In this document: one piece after another, positions 52,060-60,805 of the stretch
Layout: every line of letters starts with the position of its first letter
Numbering within the stretch: position 1 is the first letter of the stretch
DNA from: Streptosporangium carneum
GTDB taxonomy: Bacteria; Actinomycetota; Actinomycetes; Streptosporangiales; Streptosporangiaceae
Length of the DNA: 64,000 nucleotides
Direction: 5' to 3'
Assembly: GCF_027922005.1 (NCBI RefSeq)
Contig: NZ_BSEV01000001.1
Location: 25,638 to 89,637, forward strand
The notes under the pieces: model-generated
Seen by the model: only the letters and a program-made list of their open reading frames with translations
Told to the model about the DNA's origin: nothing
The model's database searches: none
Program-made: the position numbers and the translations under genes

Positions 52060-54694
52060 CGTAGGCGCGGACGTCGGCGTCGCTGTCGGACAGGCCGTCG
52101 CGCAGTGTGGCCGCGGCCTCGGGCCTGTCGGCCCACGGGGTCAGGGCGAGCACGACCGCCTTGCGCACGTCGAGGTTGTGGTCGCCCATGGCGGTGGCGA
52201 GCGGACCCGCCGCGACCTCGGGATCGGATGCCCCGAGACACCGGGCCGCGCCGACCCGTACCTGCCAGGCGGAATCTCCCAGCGCCCGTACGGCCCGCGC
52301 CGTCAGCGGCGAGCCGGTCGCGCCGGAGGACTCCAGGGCTGCCGCCCTGACGAGCGGGTCGGAGTCGCCCGCGAGCTCCGCCAACGCCGTGGACGGCTTG
52401 CCGATCGTGCCCAGCCCCCTGGCCACCCGGACGCGGACCTCCCTGGAGGCGTCGCCCGCCGCGGCGGCCACCAGATCGGACTCGTCCAGGGAGACCAGGC
52501 CCCGGATGGCCTCGATGCGCACCCGGTGGTCGGTGTCCCGCGTCCCCTCGGCGAAGACGTCCCGCGTCCCCAGGCGCAGGGCGCGCAGGACGTCCAGCAC
52601 GGTGCTCCGGACCACGGCGTCATGGCTCCGCGCCCGTGCGACGAGGCTCGCGCCGAGCCCGGGGGTCGCGCGCAGCACCTCGACCAGTTCCCTCAGGCCC
52701 GCGGCCGCGGCCCGCCGCACCATGCCGTGGTCGTCGGCCAGCGCGGCGACCAGCGCCTCTCCCGTGCCCTCCGGCAGCGTCTCGGTGAGCACCGCGATCG
52801 CCGCCCTGCGCACCTTGGGGTCGGGGTCGGCGAGGTAGGGGGCGAGCCGGTCCGCCGACGGCTGCTCCTCGGCGAGCCGGTGCAGTTCCAGGATCCGGGG
52901 CGAACGCCCGACGGCGGCCTGGCCGCCCCTGTCCTCGACGGCCCGGCGGACCGGTGCGCTCGTGTGGACGCCGACGAGCACGGGCTCCGCCTGGACCGGC
53001 TGGAACTCCTCGACGGGCACCAGGTAGGGCTCGACGGGACGCTTGAGGAACTCCATCGCGCCGTCGGAGCGCCTGCGCAGGTTCAGGTGGAACAGCCAGC
53101 CGTCGTCGTCGCGCCGGGGCAGGTCGGCCCGTTCGTGGTACAGGCCCCAGCGGCTCTCGGTCCGCACCAACGAGGAGCGGGCGGCCATCTCCGCGCAGTC
53201 CCGGATGAAGTCCACCTCGACACAGCGCATCAGCTCGTGCGGGGTGCGCGCGCCCATCCCCGCGATCTCCTCGCGCATGCGCTCGAAGGACTCCAGCGCG
53301 ATCTCCAGTTTGGCGCCGGTCTTGGGCGGGGCGACGTAGTCGTTGACGAAGCGGCGCAACTTGTACTCGACCTGCGACTGCGGCGGCCCGTCGGGGGTGC
53401 GCAGCGGGCGGTAGACGAGTTCGTGGGCGGCGGCGACCTGGTCCTCGGGGACCGTCGGCGGGACCGCGTGGTGCGCGGCGGCGTGCGCTCCGGCGAGGTC
53501 GCCGAAGACGAAGGCCCCGATCATGTAGTTGTGCGGGACGCACGCCAGGTCGCCCGCCGCGTACAGGCCGGGGACGGTCGTGGCCCCGTGCTCGTCCACC
53601 CACACGCCCGAGGCCGAGTGGCCGCCGCACAGGCCGATCTCGGAGATGTGCATCTCCACGTCGTGGGTGCGGTAGTCGTGGCCGCGCCCCGCGTGGAAGG
53701 TGCCGCGGGTCGGCCGCTCGGTGGAGTGCAGGATGCCCTCCACCGCGGAGACGGTCTCGTCGGGCAGGTGGGAGAGCTTGAGGTAGATCGGGCCGCGCGC
53801 CGAGGCGATCTCCGCGGCGACCTCGGCCATCATCTGGCCCGACCAGTAGTCGGAGTCGACGAACCGCTCCCCCTGGTTGTTGACCTGGTAGCCGCCGAAC
53901 GGGTTGGCGACGTAGGCGCAGGCCGGCCCGTTGTAGTCCTTGATCAGCGGATTGATCTGGAAGCACTCGATGCCGCTGAGCTCGGCCCCGGCGTGGTAGG
54001 CCATGGCGTAGCCGTCCCCGGCGTTGGCCGGGTTCTCGTAGGTGCCGTAGAGGTAGCCGCTGGCGGGCAGACCGAGCCGCCCGCAGGCTCCGGTGGCCAG
54101 GATCACCGCTCCCGCCCGCACGACGACGAACCGCCCGCTGCGCGTGTCGAATCCCGCCACGCCCACCGCCCTGCCGCCGTCGGTCAGGACGCGGACCGGC
54201 ATGACCCGGTTCTCGATCCTGACCTTCTCCCTGATGTCGCGGCGGCGCAGCACCCGGTAGAGGACCTTCTTGACGTCCTTGCCCTCGGGCATGGGCAGCA
54301 CGTAGCTGCCCGAACGGTGCACGCGGCGGACCGCGTACTCGCCGTACTCGTCCTTCTCGAACTTCACGCCGTAGCGTTCGAGCCTGCGGACCATGTCGTG
54401 CCCTCGGGTGGCGGTCTGGTGGACCGTCCTCTGGTTGACGATCCCGTCGTTCGCCCGGGTGATCTCGGCGACGTAGTCCTCGGGGGTGGCCTTGCCGGGG
54501 ATGACGGCGTTGTTGACCCCGTCCATCCCCATGGCCAGGGCTCCGCTGTGCCGTACGTGGGCCTTCTCCAGCAGCAGCACCCGCGCGCCGTGCTCGGCGG
54601 CGGTGATCGCGGCCATCGTGCCGGCGGTCCCTCCGCCGACGACGAGCACCTCACACTCCAGCTCGAGGCGGTCCTCGATCGGGGGGATCTCCAT
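52037..54694 (-). CDS. AprA/fumarate-reductase-like flavoprotein fused to HEAT repeats
   Basis: The 885-residue protein has an N-terminal FAD-binding domain (VLVVGGGTAGTMAAITAAEHG, about 15-35) and the succinate dehydrogenase/fumarate reductase/APS reductase A fold to about residue 600. It includes GVWVDEHGATTVPGLYAAGD and the C-terminal helical domain with SRWGLYHERADLP. From about 620 to 885 there are eight PBS-lyase-type HEAT repeats (DPDPKVRRAAIAVL, DDHGMVRRAAAAGL, DTDHRVRIEAIRGL and others). The ABC ATPase stop overlaps its ATG. A two-cluster ferredoxin in the same operon may be its electron partner, as AprB is for AprA. The HEAT fusion is unusual and probably mediates binding to a partner protein. 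Confidence 0.87.
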   Translation of the reverse strand: MEIPPIEDRLELECEVLVVGGGTAGTMAAITAAEHGARVLLLEKAHVRHSGALAMGMDGVNNAVIPGKATPEDYVAEITRANDGIVNQRTVHQTATRGHDMVRRLERYGVKFEKDEYGEYAVRRVHRSGSYVLPMPEGKDVKKVLYRVLRRRDIREKVRIENRVMPVRVLTDGGRAVGVAGFDTRSGRFVVVRAGAVILATGACGRLGLPASGYLYGTYENPANAGDGYAMAYHAGAELSGIECFQINPLIKDYNGPACAYVANPFGGYQVNNQGERFVDSDYWSGQMMAEVAAEIASARGPIYLKLSHLPDETVSAVEGILHSTERPTRGTFHAGRGHDYRTHDVEMHISEIGLCGGHSASGVWVDEHGATTVPGLYAAGDLACVPHNYMIGAFVFGDLAGAHAAAHHAVPPTVPEDQVAAAHELVYRPLRTPDGPPQSQVEYKLRRFVNDYVAPPKTGAKLEIALESFERMREEIAGMGARTPHELMRCVEVDFIRDCAEMAARSSLVRTESRWGLYHERADLPRRDDDGWLFHLNLRRRSDGAMEFLKRPVEPYLVPVEEFQPVQAEPVLVGVHTSAPVRRAVEDRGGQAAVGRSPRILELHRLAEEQPSADRLAPYLADPDPKVRRAAIAVLTETLPEGTGEALVAALADDHGMVRRAAAAGLRELVEVLRATPGLGASLVARARSHDAVVRSTVLDVLRALRLGTRDVFAEGTRDTDHRVRIEAIRGLVSLDESDLVAAAAGDASREVRVRVARGLGTIGKPSTALAELAGDSDPLVRAAALESSGATGSPLTARAVRALGDSAWQVRVGAARCLGASDPEVAAGPLATAMGDHNLDVRKAVVLALTPWADRPEAAATLRDGLSDSDADVRAYARRALSG

Positions 54695-55512
54695 CACAAC
54701 TCCTCCAGGATGCGTTCGCGCAGGTTCGCGCGGGCGGCGGCGTCGGTCCCCTTCTCGCCGTCCGGGGTCTCCAGGACGGCCCTGACACCGGTACGGCCCA
54801 GCACCGCGACGCGGTCGGCCAGTAGCAGCGCCTCGTCCACGTCATGGGTGACGAACACGACCGTCGCGGAGGTGTCGCGCAGCACGTCCAGCAGCAGGCG
54901 CTGCATGTCGGCGCGGGTCTGGGCGTCCAGGGCTCCGAACGGCTCGTCCATCAGCACCGCGCGCGGCACGCCGACCAGGGCCCGGGCCAGCTGCACCCGC
55001 TGGCGCATGCCGCCGGACAACTCCCTGGGCAGGCGGTCCGCGGCGTCGGCCAGCCCCACCCTCTCGATCCACTCCTCGGCGGCCCGTTCGCGTTCGCGCC
55101 GGGGAACGCCGCGGATGCTCAGCGGCAGCTCGACGTTGCGCCGGACCGAACGCCACGGCAGCAGGCCGTCGTCCTGGAAGACCATGGCTCGGTCCGCCGA
55201 GGGGCCGGTGACCTGCTCGCCTCCGGCGAGGATGCGCCCCTCGCGCGACGGGAGCAGCCCCGCCAGGGCGCGCAGCAGCGTGGACTTGCCGGACCCCGAG
55301 GCGCCCACGACCACCATGACCTCGCCCGGCGCGACGTCCAGTTCGACGTCCCGCAGCACCGCGTCCCGCCCGTAGCCGAGACCGGCCCCTTCCAGACGGA
55401 ACGCCAGGCCCGCGCCGCCCGCCCCGGGGAGGCCGCCCGCCGTGGCCCGTCTCATGACCCGCCTCGCGGGCCGCCCCGGGGTGAGGGCGTCCCTCTGACT
55501 GAGCGACGTCAT
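54694..55512 (-). CDS. ABC transporter ATPase (SsuB/TauB/NrtD type)
   Basis: The 272-residue ATPase has Walker A VVGASGSGKSTLLRALAGL, signature LSGGMRQRVQLARAL and Walker B AVLMDEPFGALDAQTR, matching importers of nitrate, sulfonate and taurine. Its ATG overlaps the permease stop (ATGA), and its own stop overlaps the flavoprotein start (TGATG). A poorly conserved N-terminal extension of about 40 residues is present. Confidence 0.93.
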   Translation of the reverse strand: MTSLSQRDALTPGRPARRVMRRATAGGLPGAGGAGLAFRLEGAGLGYGRDAVLRDVELDVAPGEVMVVVGASGSGKSTLLRALAGLLPSREGRILAGGEQVTGPSADRAMVFQDDGLLPWRSVRRNVELPLSIRGVPRRERERAAEEWIERVGLADAADRLPRELSGGMRQRVQLARALVGVPRAVLMDEPFGALDAQTRADMQRLLLDVLRDTSATVVFVTHDVDEALLLADRVAVLGRTGVRAVLETPDGEKGTDAAARANLRERILEEL

Positions 55513-56462
55513 CTCCTGCTTCCTTCCGCGCGGGGGAGCCAGCGGGTGACCCGCCGGCCGATCAGCTCGATGACGGCCGAGGTCAGCCAGCCGAGGACGC
55601 CGATGGTGACCATGCCGACGATCACTCCCGGGTAGTCGACGACCGTGTAGGCGTGCCAGGTCCGGTAGCCGACCCCGAACTCGCCGGAGATCATCTCGGC
55701 GGAGATCACGCAGATCCACGCGACTCCCATGCCGACCGAGAGCCCGCCGAAGACGCCCGGCAGGGTGCCGGGCAGGACGACGTTCCACAGGACATGCCTG
55801 CGGCTGCCGCCGAGTGTCCTGACCGCGTCCTCCCACAGCGTCGGCAACGCCCGTACGGCGTGCCGCGTGCTGACCATGACGGGGAAGAAGGCGGCGGTGA
55901 AGGTGATGAACACGATCCCCTGCTCGTCGGCGGGGAACAGGAGGATCGCGATCGGCACCAGGGCGATGGCGGGGATCGGCCGGACCGCCTCGAGCAGCGG
56001 AAGCAGCACGTCGCCCGCGCGCCGGGACCGCGCGATCAGGACGCCCACGGTGACCCCCGCGACCGCCGCGAGCGTGAACCCGGTGAGGATGCGGATGAGG
56101 CTCTGGACCAGGTCGAGGTAGTAGACGGGGGTCGTCAGCTGCCCGGCGAACCGCTCGGCGATCTCGCCGAGGGTGGGCAGGCGGTCGAAGCGCAGCCAGA
56201 GACGGGCGTCCGCGGCGGTGAGCGCCTGCCACAGCCCCGCCGCCGCCAGCAGGGAGGCGGCGCGGGTGCCCCATCTCACGGCTGCGCCGCGGCGGCCCGC
56301 CGTACCGCCGGTCGCGGCCCCCCGGCGGGCGCCGGGACCGGCGTCCTCGGCGTCCCCGGCGTCCTCGGCGGTACCGAGAGCGGCGTCCTCGGCGGTGCCG
56401 GGAGCCGCGTCCTCGGGGACGCCGGACGCCGGAGGACGGCGGGTGGTCGGAGCGCCGGCCAT
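55509..56462 (-). CDS. ABC transporter permease (SsuC/TauC/NrtB type)
   Basis: This 317-residue membrane protein has about six segments and the inner-membrane EAA loop region (LGGSRRHVLWNVVLPGTLPGVFGGL). The first 60 residues are an Ala/Pro/Gly/Asp-rich cytoplasmic tail with repeated AEDA units (GTAEDAALGTAEDAGDAEDA). Its ATG overlaps the stop of the substrate-binding gene (TGATG). It forms an importer with the neighbouring ATPase and lipoprotein. Confidence 0.92.
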   Translation of the reverse strand: MAGAPTTRRPPASGVPEDAAPGTAEDAALGTAEDAGDAEDAGPGARRGAATGGTAGRRGAAVRWGTRAASLLAAAGLWQALTAADARLWLRFDRLPTLGEIAERFAGQLTTPVYYLDLVQSLIRILTGFTLAAVAGVTVGVLIARSRRAGDVLLPLLEAVRPIPAIALVPIAILLFPADEQGIVFITFTAAFFPVMVSTRHAVRALPTLWEDAVRTLGGSRRHVLWNVVLPGTLPGVFGGLSVGMGVAWICVISAEMISGEFGVGYRTWHAYTVVDYPGVIVGMVTIGVLGWLTSAVIELIGRRVTRWLPRAEGSRR

Positions 56463-57928
56463 CAGGAGTCGTCCTCCGCGCCCGCGGTCTTGAGAGCGTC
56501 GGCGTAGGAGACGGCCTCGGCCCTGGGGTGGGCGTCGAGGTAGGCCTCGGCCCCGTCCTGTGTGGTGAAGGGCAGGAACCGGGAGTTCCTCGCCACGGTG
56601 GGGTCCTTCACCCAGACGGACCGGTCGGCGAACCAGCGGGTGCCGGTCGCGGCGTCGGGGACGTACGCGGCACGGACCGCCGGCGCGCTCCCTGCCTTCC
56701 CCGCCTTGGCGATCTGCCGGAGAAGGCAGGTGGGCGTCGCCGCGGGCCGGGTGGCGCTCTCGCCGGAGAGCCACAGCTCGGAGGCCGTCGCGGGGTCGTT
56801 CACGGGGACCGAGCAGACCGGGTCGACGCCGGAGATCCTGGCGGGGTTGGCGGTGGAGGCGACGGCGGAGTCGTAGCCGGGGCCGTACGCCTTGCGCAGG
56901 TAGACGTCGTTGACGAACGCCCCGACGTCCACCCCGGAGAACCCGTCGCCGATGCGCTTGAGGTAGGGCACGTCGTGCTCGTGGGCGGCCCTGAGCTGCG
57001 GCTTGAGGGTGACGTCGAAGGTGGAGACGCCACCGGGGCCGTTGTAGAGGTAGACCACCTCGGAGGGCAGGCCGGTCGCCTTCGCCACGTTCTCCGCGGC
57101 CTGGAGCGGATGCTCGTGCAGGTAGCGCGTGGCGTCGATCTGCGCTTTCAGGAACGCGTCGACCACCTCGGGATGCTCCTTCGCGTAGACCTGGCGGAGC
57201 ACGACGCCGTGGAAGGTCGGCACGTTCAGGGCCGCTCCGTCGTAGAGCAGGCGCGCCTTGTCCTGGAAGACCAGCAGGCCCGGCCAGGCGACGAACTGCG
57301 CGTACGCCTGGACGCCGCCCGACTCCAGCGCGGAGGCGCCGACCGGTGGCTGCTGGTTGACGGTCTCGACGCCGGCGGCCGGGTCGATCCCCGCCTTCTC
57401 CAGTGCCTGGACCAGGGTGCCGTGCCCCGCCGAGCCGACGCTCGCGGAGATCCTGGCCCCCTTGAGGTCGGTCAGCGTCTTCGCGCCGGAGTCCTTGGGG
57501 ACCACGACCATGTTGAGCGCGCCGCGCAGGTTGTAGCCGGTGATGGAGACCAGTTCGGTGCGGGCCGTCTCGATCCCCTGGGTGCGGGAGGCGTTGATCA
57601 GCAGGGGGTAGTCGCCCATCGAGCCGATGTCGATCTTTCCGGCCACCATCTTGGCGGTGATCGGAGCGCCGGTGTCGTGGTCCTGCCACTCGACGGCGTA
57701 CCTGTCGCCGAGCCGCTTCTCCAGATAGCCGAGCGAGCGCAGCAGCGTCCCCGCCGTCACGGTGTTGATCGTCTTCGACTGGTAACCGACGACGAGGCGG
57801 ATCCTGTCGCCGCCGAGGTCTTCGGAGCCGTCACCGGCGGCCCCGGCGACCGAGCAGCCGGGAACGGCGAGCATCAGGGCGGCCAGCGCCGCCGCACGGA
57901 GAGGTCTCATCTCCTTGGAGCCCTTCAT
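56462..57928 (-). CDS. ABC substrate-binding lipoprotein with NosL-like C-terminal domain
   Basis: The 488-residue lipoprotein (lipobox around Cys25, LAVPGC) has a periplasmic-binding-protein fold to about residue 370, of the SsuA/TauA/NrtA group (VGYQSKTINTVTAGTLLRSL, KIDIGSMGDYPLLINAS). About residues 385-478 resemble NosL/DUF1178-like proteins: TPTCLLRQIAKAGK, RAAYVPDAATGTRWFADRSV and RFLPFTTQDGAEAYL. NosL binds Cu(I) and serves N2O reductase. In this fusion it may handle a metal or a redox-active ligand. The ATG overlaps the ferredoxin stop (ATGA). The usual TauA group is about 340 residues, so the extra domain is notable. Confidence 0.82.
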   Translation of the reverse strand: MKGSKEMRPLRAAALAALMLAVPGCSVAGAAGDGSEDLGGDRIRLVVGYQSKTINTVTAGTLLRSLGYLEKRLGDRYAVEWQDHDTGAPITAKMVAGKIDIGSMGDYPLLINASRTQGIETARTELVSITGYNLRGALNMVVVPKDSGAKTLTDLKGARISASVGSAGHGTLVQALEKAGIDPAAGVETVNQQPPVGASALESGGVQAYAQFVAWPGLLVFQDKARLLYDGAALNVPTFHGVVLRQVYAKEHPEVVDAFLKAQIDATRYLHEHPLQAAENVAKATGLPSEVVYLYNGPGGVSTFDVTLKPQLRAAHEHDVPYLKRIGDGFSGVDVGAFVNDVYLRKAYGPGYDSAVASTANPARISGVDPVCSVPVNDPATASELWLSGESATRPAATPTCLLRQIAKAGKAGSAPAVRAAYVPDAATGTRWFADRSVWVKDPTVARNSRFLPFTTQDGAEAYLDAHPRAEAVSYADALKTAGAEDDS

Positions 57929-58152
57929 CGCAGCAGGTAGGGGATGTTGATGGTGACCGCGTCCACGGGGCAGCGAGCGGCGCAGGGACCGCAGTACCAG
58001 CACTCGTCGACGTGCATGTAGGCCTTGCCGGTCTCGTCGTTGATGGCGAGGGAGTCGAGCGGACAGGCCTCGACGCAGAGCGTGCAGCCATCGATGCACA
58101 GCGCCTCGTCGATGGTCACCGGAACCTCGACACGCTGGTTGATCAGGGGCAT
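57925..58152 (-). CDS. Two-cluster ferredoxin, AprB-like
   Basis: The 75-residue protein has two cysteine sets: CIDGCTLCVEACP (first) and CWYCGPCAARCPVD (second), each able to bind a 4Fe-4S cluster. The N-terminus PLINQRVEVPVTIDEALC and the tail TINIPYLLR are close in pattern to AprB-type ferredoxins that serve APS-reductase-like flavoproteins. The first set has three rather than two residues between its first two Cys. The start overlaps the GntR gene by 10 bases, and the stop overlaps the binding protein (ATGA). It should be cytoplasmic. Confidence 0.88.
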   Translation of the reverse strand: MPLINQRVEVPVTIDEALCIDGCTLCVEACPLDSLAINDETGKAYMHVDECWYCGPCAARCPVDAVTINIPYLLR

Positions 58153-58916
58153 GTGTCCTCCTCGGGGTCGCGGTGCAGGTGACCGCGCATGGTCAGGCGA
58201 TCTCCCCGGAACCGGACGAACTCCAGGTCGACCGGGCGTCCGTCCGACAGGTGGGTGAGCCTCTCGATCATGAGCAGGGCGGCCCCGCGGGGGGCGTCGA
58301 GCACGGCGGCGGTGTGGGCGTCGGCGTTGACGGCCTCCATGGTCAGCTCCGCCGTGCCGAGCGGCTGCCCGGTGACCTGTTCCAGCAGGACGAAGATGTC
58401 GTTGCGTTCGAGGTCGGCGTCGAACAGCGGCTCGCCGACGTCACGGACGAGATAGGTCAGGTCGAGCGAGAGCGGCAGGCCGTTCAGGCGGCGCAGCCGT
58501 TCGAGGTAGACGACCGGCTCCCCCGCCGCCAGCCCGAGCCGCCGCCCGACCGCGGCGGGCGGCTCGATGAGACCCATGGTGCGGACCTCGTTGCTCACCC
58601 GGCCGTGTTCGTGGAGGGTCTCGGCCAGACCGAGCAGCCGGTGCAGGTCGTGGGGGTACTTCTCACCCGCGACCGTGGTGCCCACGCCGGGGCAGCGCTC
58701 GACGAGCCCCTCCCCGCGCAGCAGGTCGAGCGCCTCCCGCATGGTGTTGCGCGAGGTCCCGAACTCACGGGCCAGCGCGGCCTCGAGCGGCAGCCGCCCT
58801 TCGCCGAACCCGCCCTGCACGATCTCCCGCCGGAGCAGGTCGGCGACCTGCCTGGCCCGGTCGGCCCTGCTTCGCCGCGTGTCGGTCATGACGGGTACGG
58901 CCGTCGCCTTCTCCAT
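58143..58916 (-). CDS. GntR-family regulator (HutC type) of the uptake-redox operon
   Basis: The 257-residue protein has a winged HTH (about 15-80: RQVADLLRREIVQGGFGEGR and EFGTSRNTMREALDLLRGEG) and a UTRA ligand domain (GLAAGEPVVYLERLRRLNGLPLSLDLTYL). The ATG at 58916 has GGAGGCGGGA upstream; a GTG at 58949 would be leaderless. It is the first gene of the operon, and its gene overlaps the ferredoxin gene. Binding to the palindrome at 58958-58974 would make the operon self-regulated, with the substrate or a product as the likely signal. Confidence 0.88.
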   Translation of the reverse strand: MEKATAVPVMTDTRRSRADRARQVADLLRREIVQGGFGEGRLPLEAALAREFGTSRNTMREALDLLRGEGLVERCPGVGTTVAGEKYPHDLHRLLGLAETLHEHGRVSNEVRTMGLIEPPAAVGRRLGLAAGEPVVYLERLRRLNGLPLSLDLTYLVRDVGEPLFDADLERNDIFVLLEQVTGQPLGTAELTMEAVNADAHTAAVLDAPRGAALLMIERLTHLSDGRPVDLEFVRFRGDRLTMRGHLHRDPEEDTCP

Positions 58917-58957
58917 TCCCGCCTCCAGGGGGCCGTCAGACTGGCTCACGCAAAAAG

Positions 58958-58974
58958 CCTACTAAATGAGTAGG
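58958..58974. promoter_or_regulatory. GntR operator-like palindrome
   Basis: CCTACT-AAATG-AGTAGG is a perfect 6-bp inverted repeat with a 5-base centre. It lies nine bases upstream of the GTG at 58949 and 42 bases upstream of the preferred ATG, in an AT-rich patch. It is the best candidate for autoregulation of the six-gene operon. Confidence 0.6.
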
Positions 58975-59335
58975 GAAAATGGCATAACGAGGAGATTGCG
59001 CCACCCGCCCCCCTCCTCGAACCCCTCCCACCTGTGCTTTCTTCATGAACTCAGCAAGATCTGCCACCACCGGGAGCGGGACACCGGGAGAGCACGACAC
59101 CAGGCGCCGGACGCCCAGCACCGTCGTCCGGCACCGTCCTCCCGACCGGACGGGCGGCCGTGCGGGCGGGCCGGGCGGACCGGGCGGGGCCCTCAGGCCC
59201 GGGACCGCTCGAAGCCGCCCAGGCCTGTCGAGGGCGGCCAGGCCGGCCCACGCCCGCCTTCCGCCATCACATCTGTGATCTTTCTGCCCGATACTGATCC
59301 CGCGCGCAGGACACGGACAGCCATGGAGGAGCCAG
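58975..59335. other. Divergent intergenic spacer
   Basis: This stretch separates the GntR operon from the rhomboid gene. It begins AT-richer (promoter for the operon) and turns into GC-rich sequence with GGGCGG-type runs at about 59150-59200. The frames found on either strand lack ribosome sites and recognisable products. The rhomboid promoter must lie at the right end. Confidence 0.45.
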
Positions 59336-60004
59336 ATGGAGGCCAAGGGGCGTACGGCCGAAATCATGATCGCCGAGGCCCGCAAGGCGTTCTGGGTGAT
59401 GGTCGGATTCCTGGCCGTCATCTGGGCGACGCAGATCGTCAACTGGGCGTCGGGCTACGCGCTGAGCCATCAGCACGGCATCCAGGCGTGGAACCCCGCG
59501 AGCCTGCCCGACATCGTCTCGGCGCCGTTCCTGCACTGGAGCTGGGAGCACATAGAGGCCAACTCGGGACCGCTGTTCATCTTCGGCTTCCTGTCCGCCT
59601 ACCGGGGCGTCGCCAGGTTCTTCGGCGTGACGGGGTTCATCATCCTGATCAGCGGCCTCGGCGCCTGGTTCACCTCCAACCCGCAGAGCACGGGCGCGGG
59701 CGCGAGCGGCGTCGTCTTCGGCTACTTCGGCTACGTACTGGTGCGCGGCGCGTTCGACCGGCATCTGATCGACGTCGTGGTGGGCGTGGTCATGGCCCTG
59801 TGCTTCGCCTACCAGTTCACCGGACTGCTGCCCCAGGAGGGCGTCGGCTGGCAGGCTCACCTGTTCGGCTTCCTCGCCGGCCTGCTGGGCGGCTGGCTGT
59901 TCCGCGACCGCGTCCGCGACGGCCGTTCCCGCCCCTCCCCGGCCGCGGCGCCGCAGGACTCCAGGGCCGCCCTGCTGAAGGAACTGGACGACCTCGGGCT
60001 CTGA
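59336..60004 (+). CDS. Rhomboid-family intramembrane protease
   Basis: The 222-residue membrane protein has about six segments. The serine motif GAGASGVVFGYFGYVL gives the GxSG nucleophile. The His in WQAHLFGFLAGLLGGWLF completes the catalytic pair, and HWSWEHIEANSGPLFIFG is the conserved upstream region. It should cleave membrane protein helices. AGGAG precedes the ATG by four bases. It stands alone, and its substrate is unknown. Confidence 0.92.
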   Translation: MEAKGRTAEIMIAEARKAFWVMVGFLAVIWATQIVNWASGYALSHQHGIQAWNPASLPDIVSAPFLHWSWEHIEANSGPLFIFGFLSAYRGVARFFGVTGFIILISGLGAWFTSNPQSTGAGASGVVFGYFGYVLVRGAFDRHLIDVVVGVVMALCFAYQFTGLLPQEGVGWQAHLFGFLAGLLGGWLFRDRVRDGRSRPSPAAAPQDSRAALLKELDDLGL

Positions 60005-60237
60005 GGGTCACGCGAGAGACCTCCACCGTGTGAGCGGTCCCGGCGTGGACGCCGTCTGCCGATTCGTCACAGGGAGACCACGGTCCCGTCCGGCCCCGGG
60101 TCTTTGAGGCCATCCCTCCGAGCGTGACAGTTCCGGCGCTCTCCCGCTCCAGGTCTGCCTCCACCGAGTCATTGACCGAACAGAAGAACAGCTGTCACGG
60201 TCAGGCGTAAACCCCCTTGAGGAGGTGGCTCCCTTCC

Positions 60238-60603
60238 ATGTCCATACGTCGAGGCAGACGCGCCATCGGAGCCGCCGCCATGGCGGCGGCGCTGCTGACA
60301 CCGCTCGTGCCGCAGGCGGCCCACGCCTCGGGCTTCCAGGGATGCCCGCCCGGGTCCATCTGCGGCTGGAGCGGTGAGTACTACAGCGGCACGATGGTTC
60401 GGTTCCGGCTGGGCGCGGGCTGCGTCCAGCCCGCGTTCCCGATCAGATCGGCGGTCAACACCGTGGGGTCGCCCGGCATACCCGCGGTCGCGTCGTTCTA
60501 CGCCGCCACCGGCTGTACGGGACAGGGCGTCGGCGGAGTCGGCCCGACACAGTCGGCGCCGGTCATCTCACCGCCCGCCCTCAGCGTCATGCTCGTGTGG
60601 TGA
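60238..60603 (+). CDS. Small secreted peptidase-inhibitor I36-like protein
   Basis: The 121-residue protein has a signal peptide (RRGRRAIGAAAMAAALLTPLVPQAAHA) with Ala-rich cleavage site. A Cys/Gly/Tyr-rich mature part starts GFQGCPPGSICGWSGEYYSG, similar to the SMI-type beta/gamma-crystallin-like metalloprotease inhibitors (I36). Four cysteines are visible and could form two disulfides. The ribosome site GAGGAGG lies 12 bases before the ATG, slightly far. It is probably released from the cell. Confidence 0.75.
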   Translation: MSIRRGRRAIGAAAMAAALLTPLVPQAAHASGFQGCPPGSICGWSGEYYSGTMVRFRLGAGCVQPAFPIRSAVNTVGSPGIPAVASFYAATGCTGQGVGGVGPTQSAPVISPPALSVMLVW

Positions 60604-60805
60604 GGCGGCACGGCCGGCCAGGACACCGTTCCTGAGGGGCGGGCGGCGCGACCCCGCCGGGACGGCGCACCCCGCCCCTGTGACGGCCGCCGGCCCTGTG
60701 ACGGCCGCCAGGCCGCCTGACCTGGCCGGGCCGTGTCCGCGCCCTCCGACCTTTCCCGGCCGACGACGGTCGGCGGGCACACGCCCCCTGTCAGCCGGTG
60801 TGTTC

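Noticed and set aside
58970-60033. Plus-strand frame of about 355 codons across the spacer and rhomboid gene
   Set aside because: It is in another frame from the rhomboid protein, which has clear catalytic motifs and a ribosome site.
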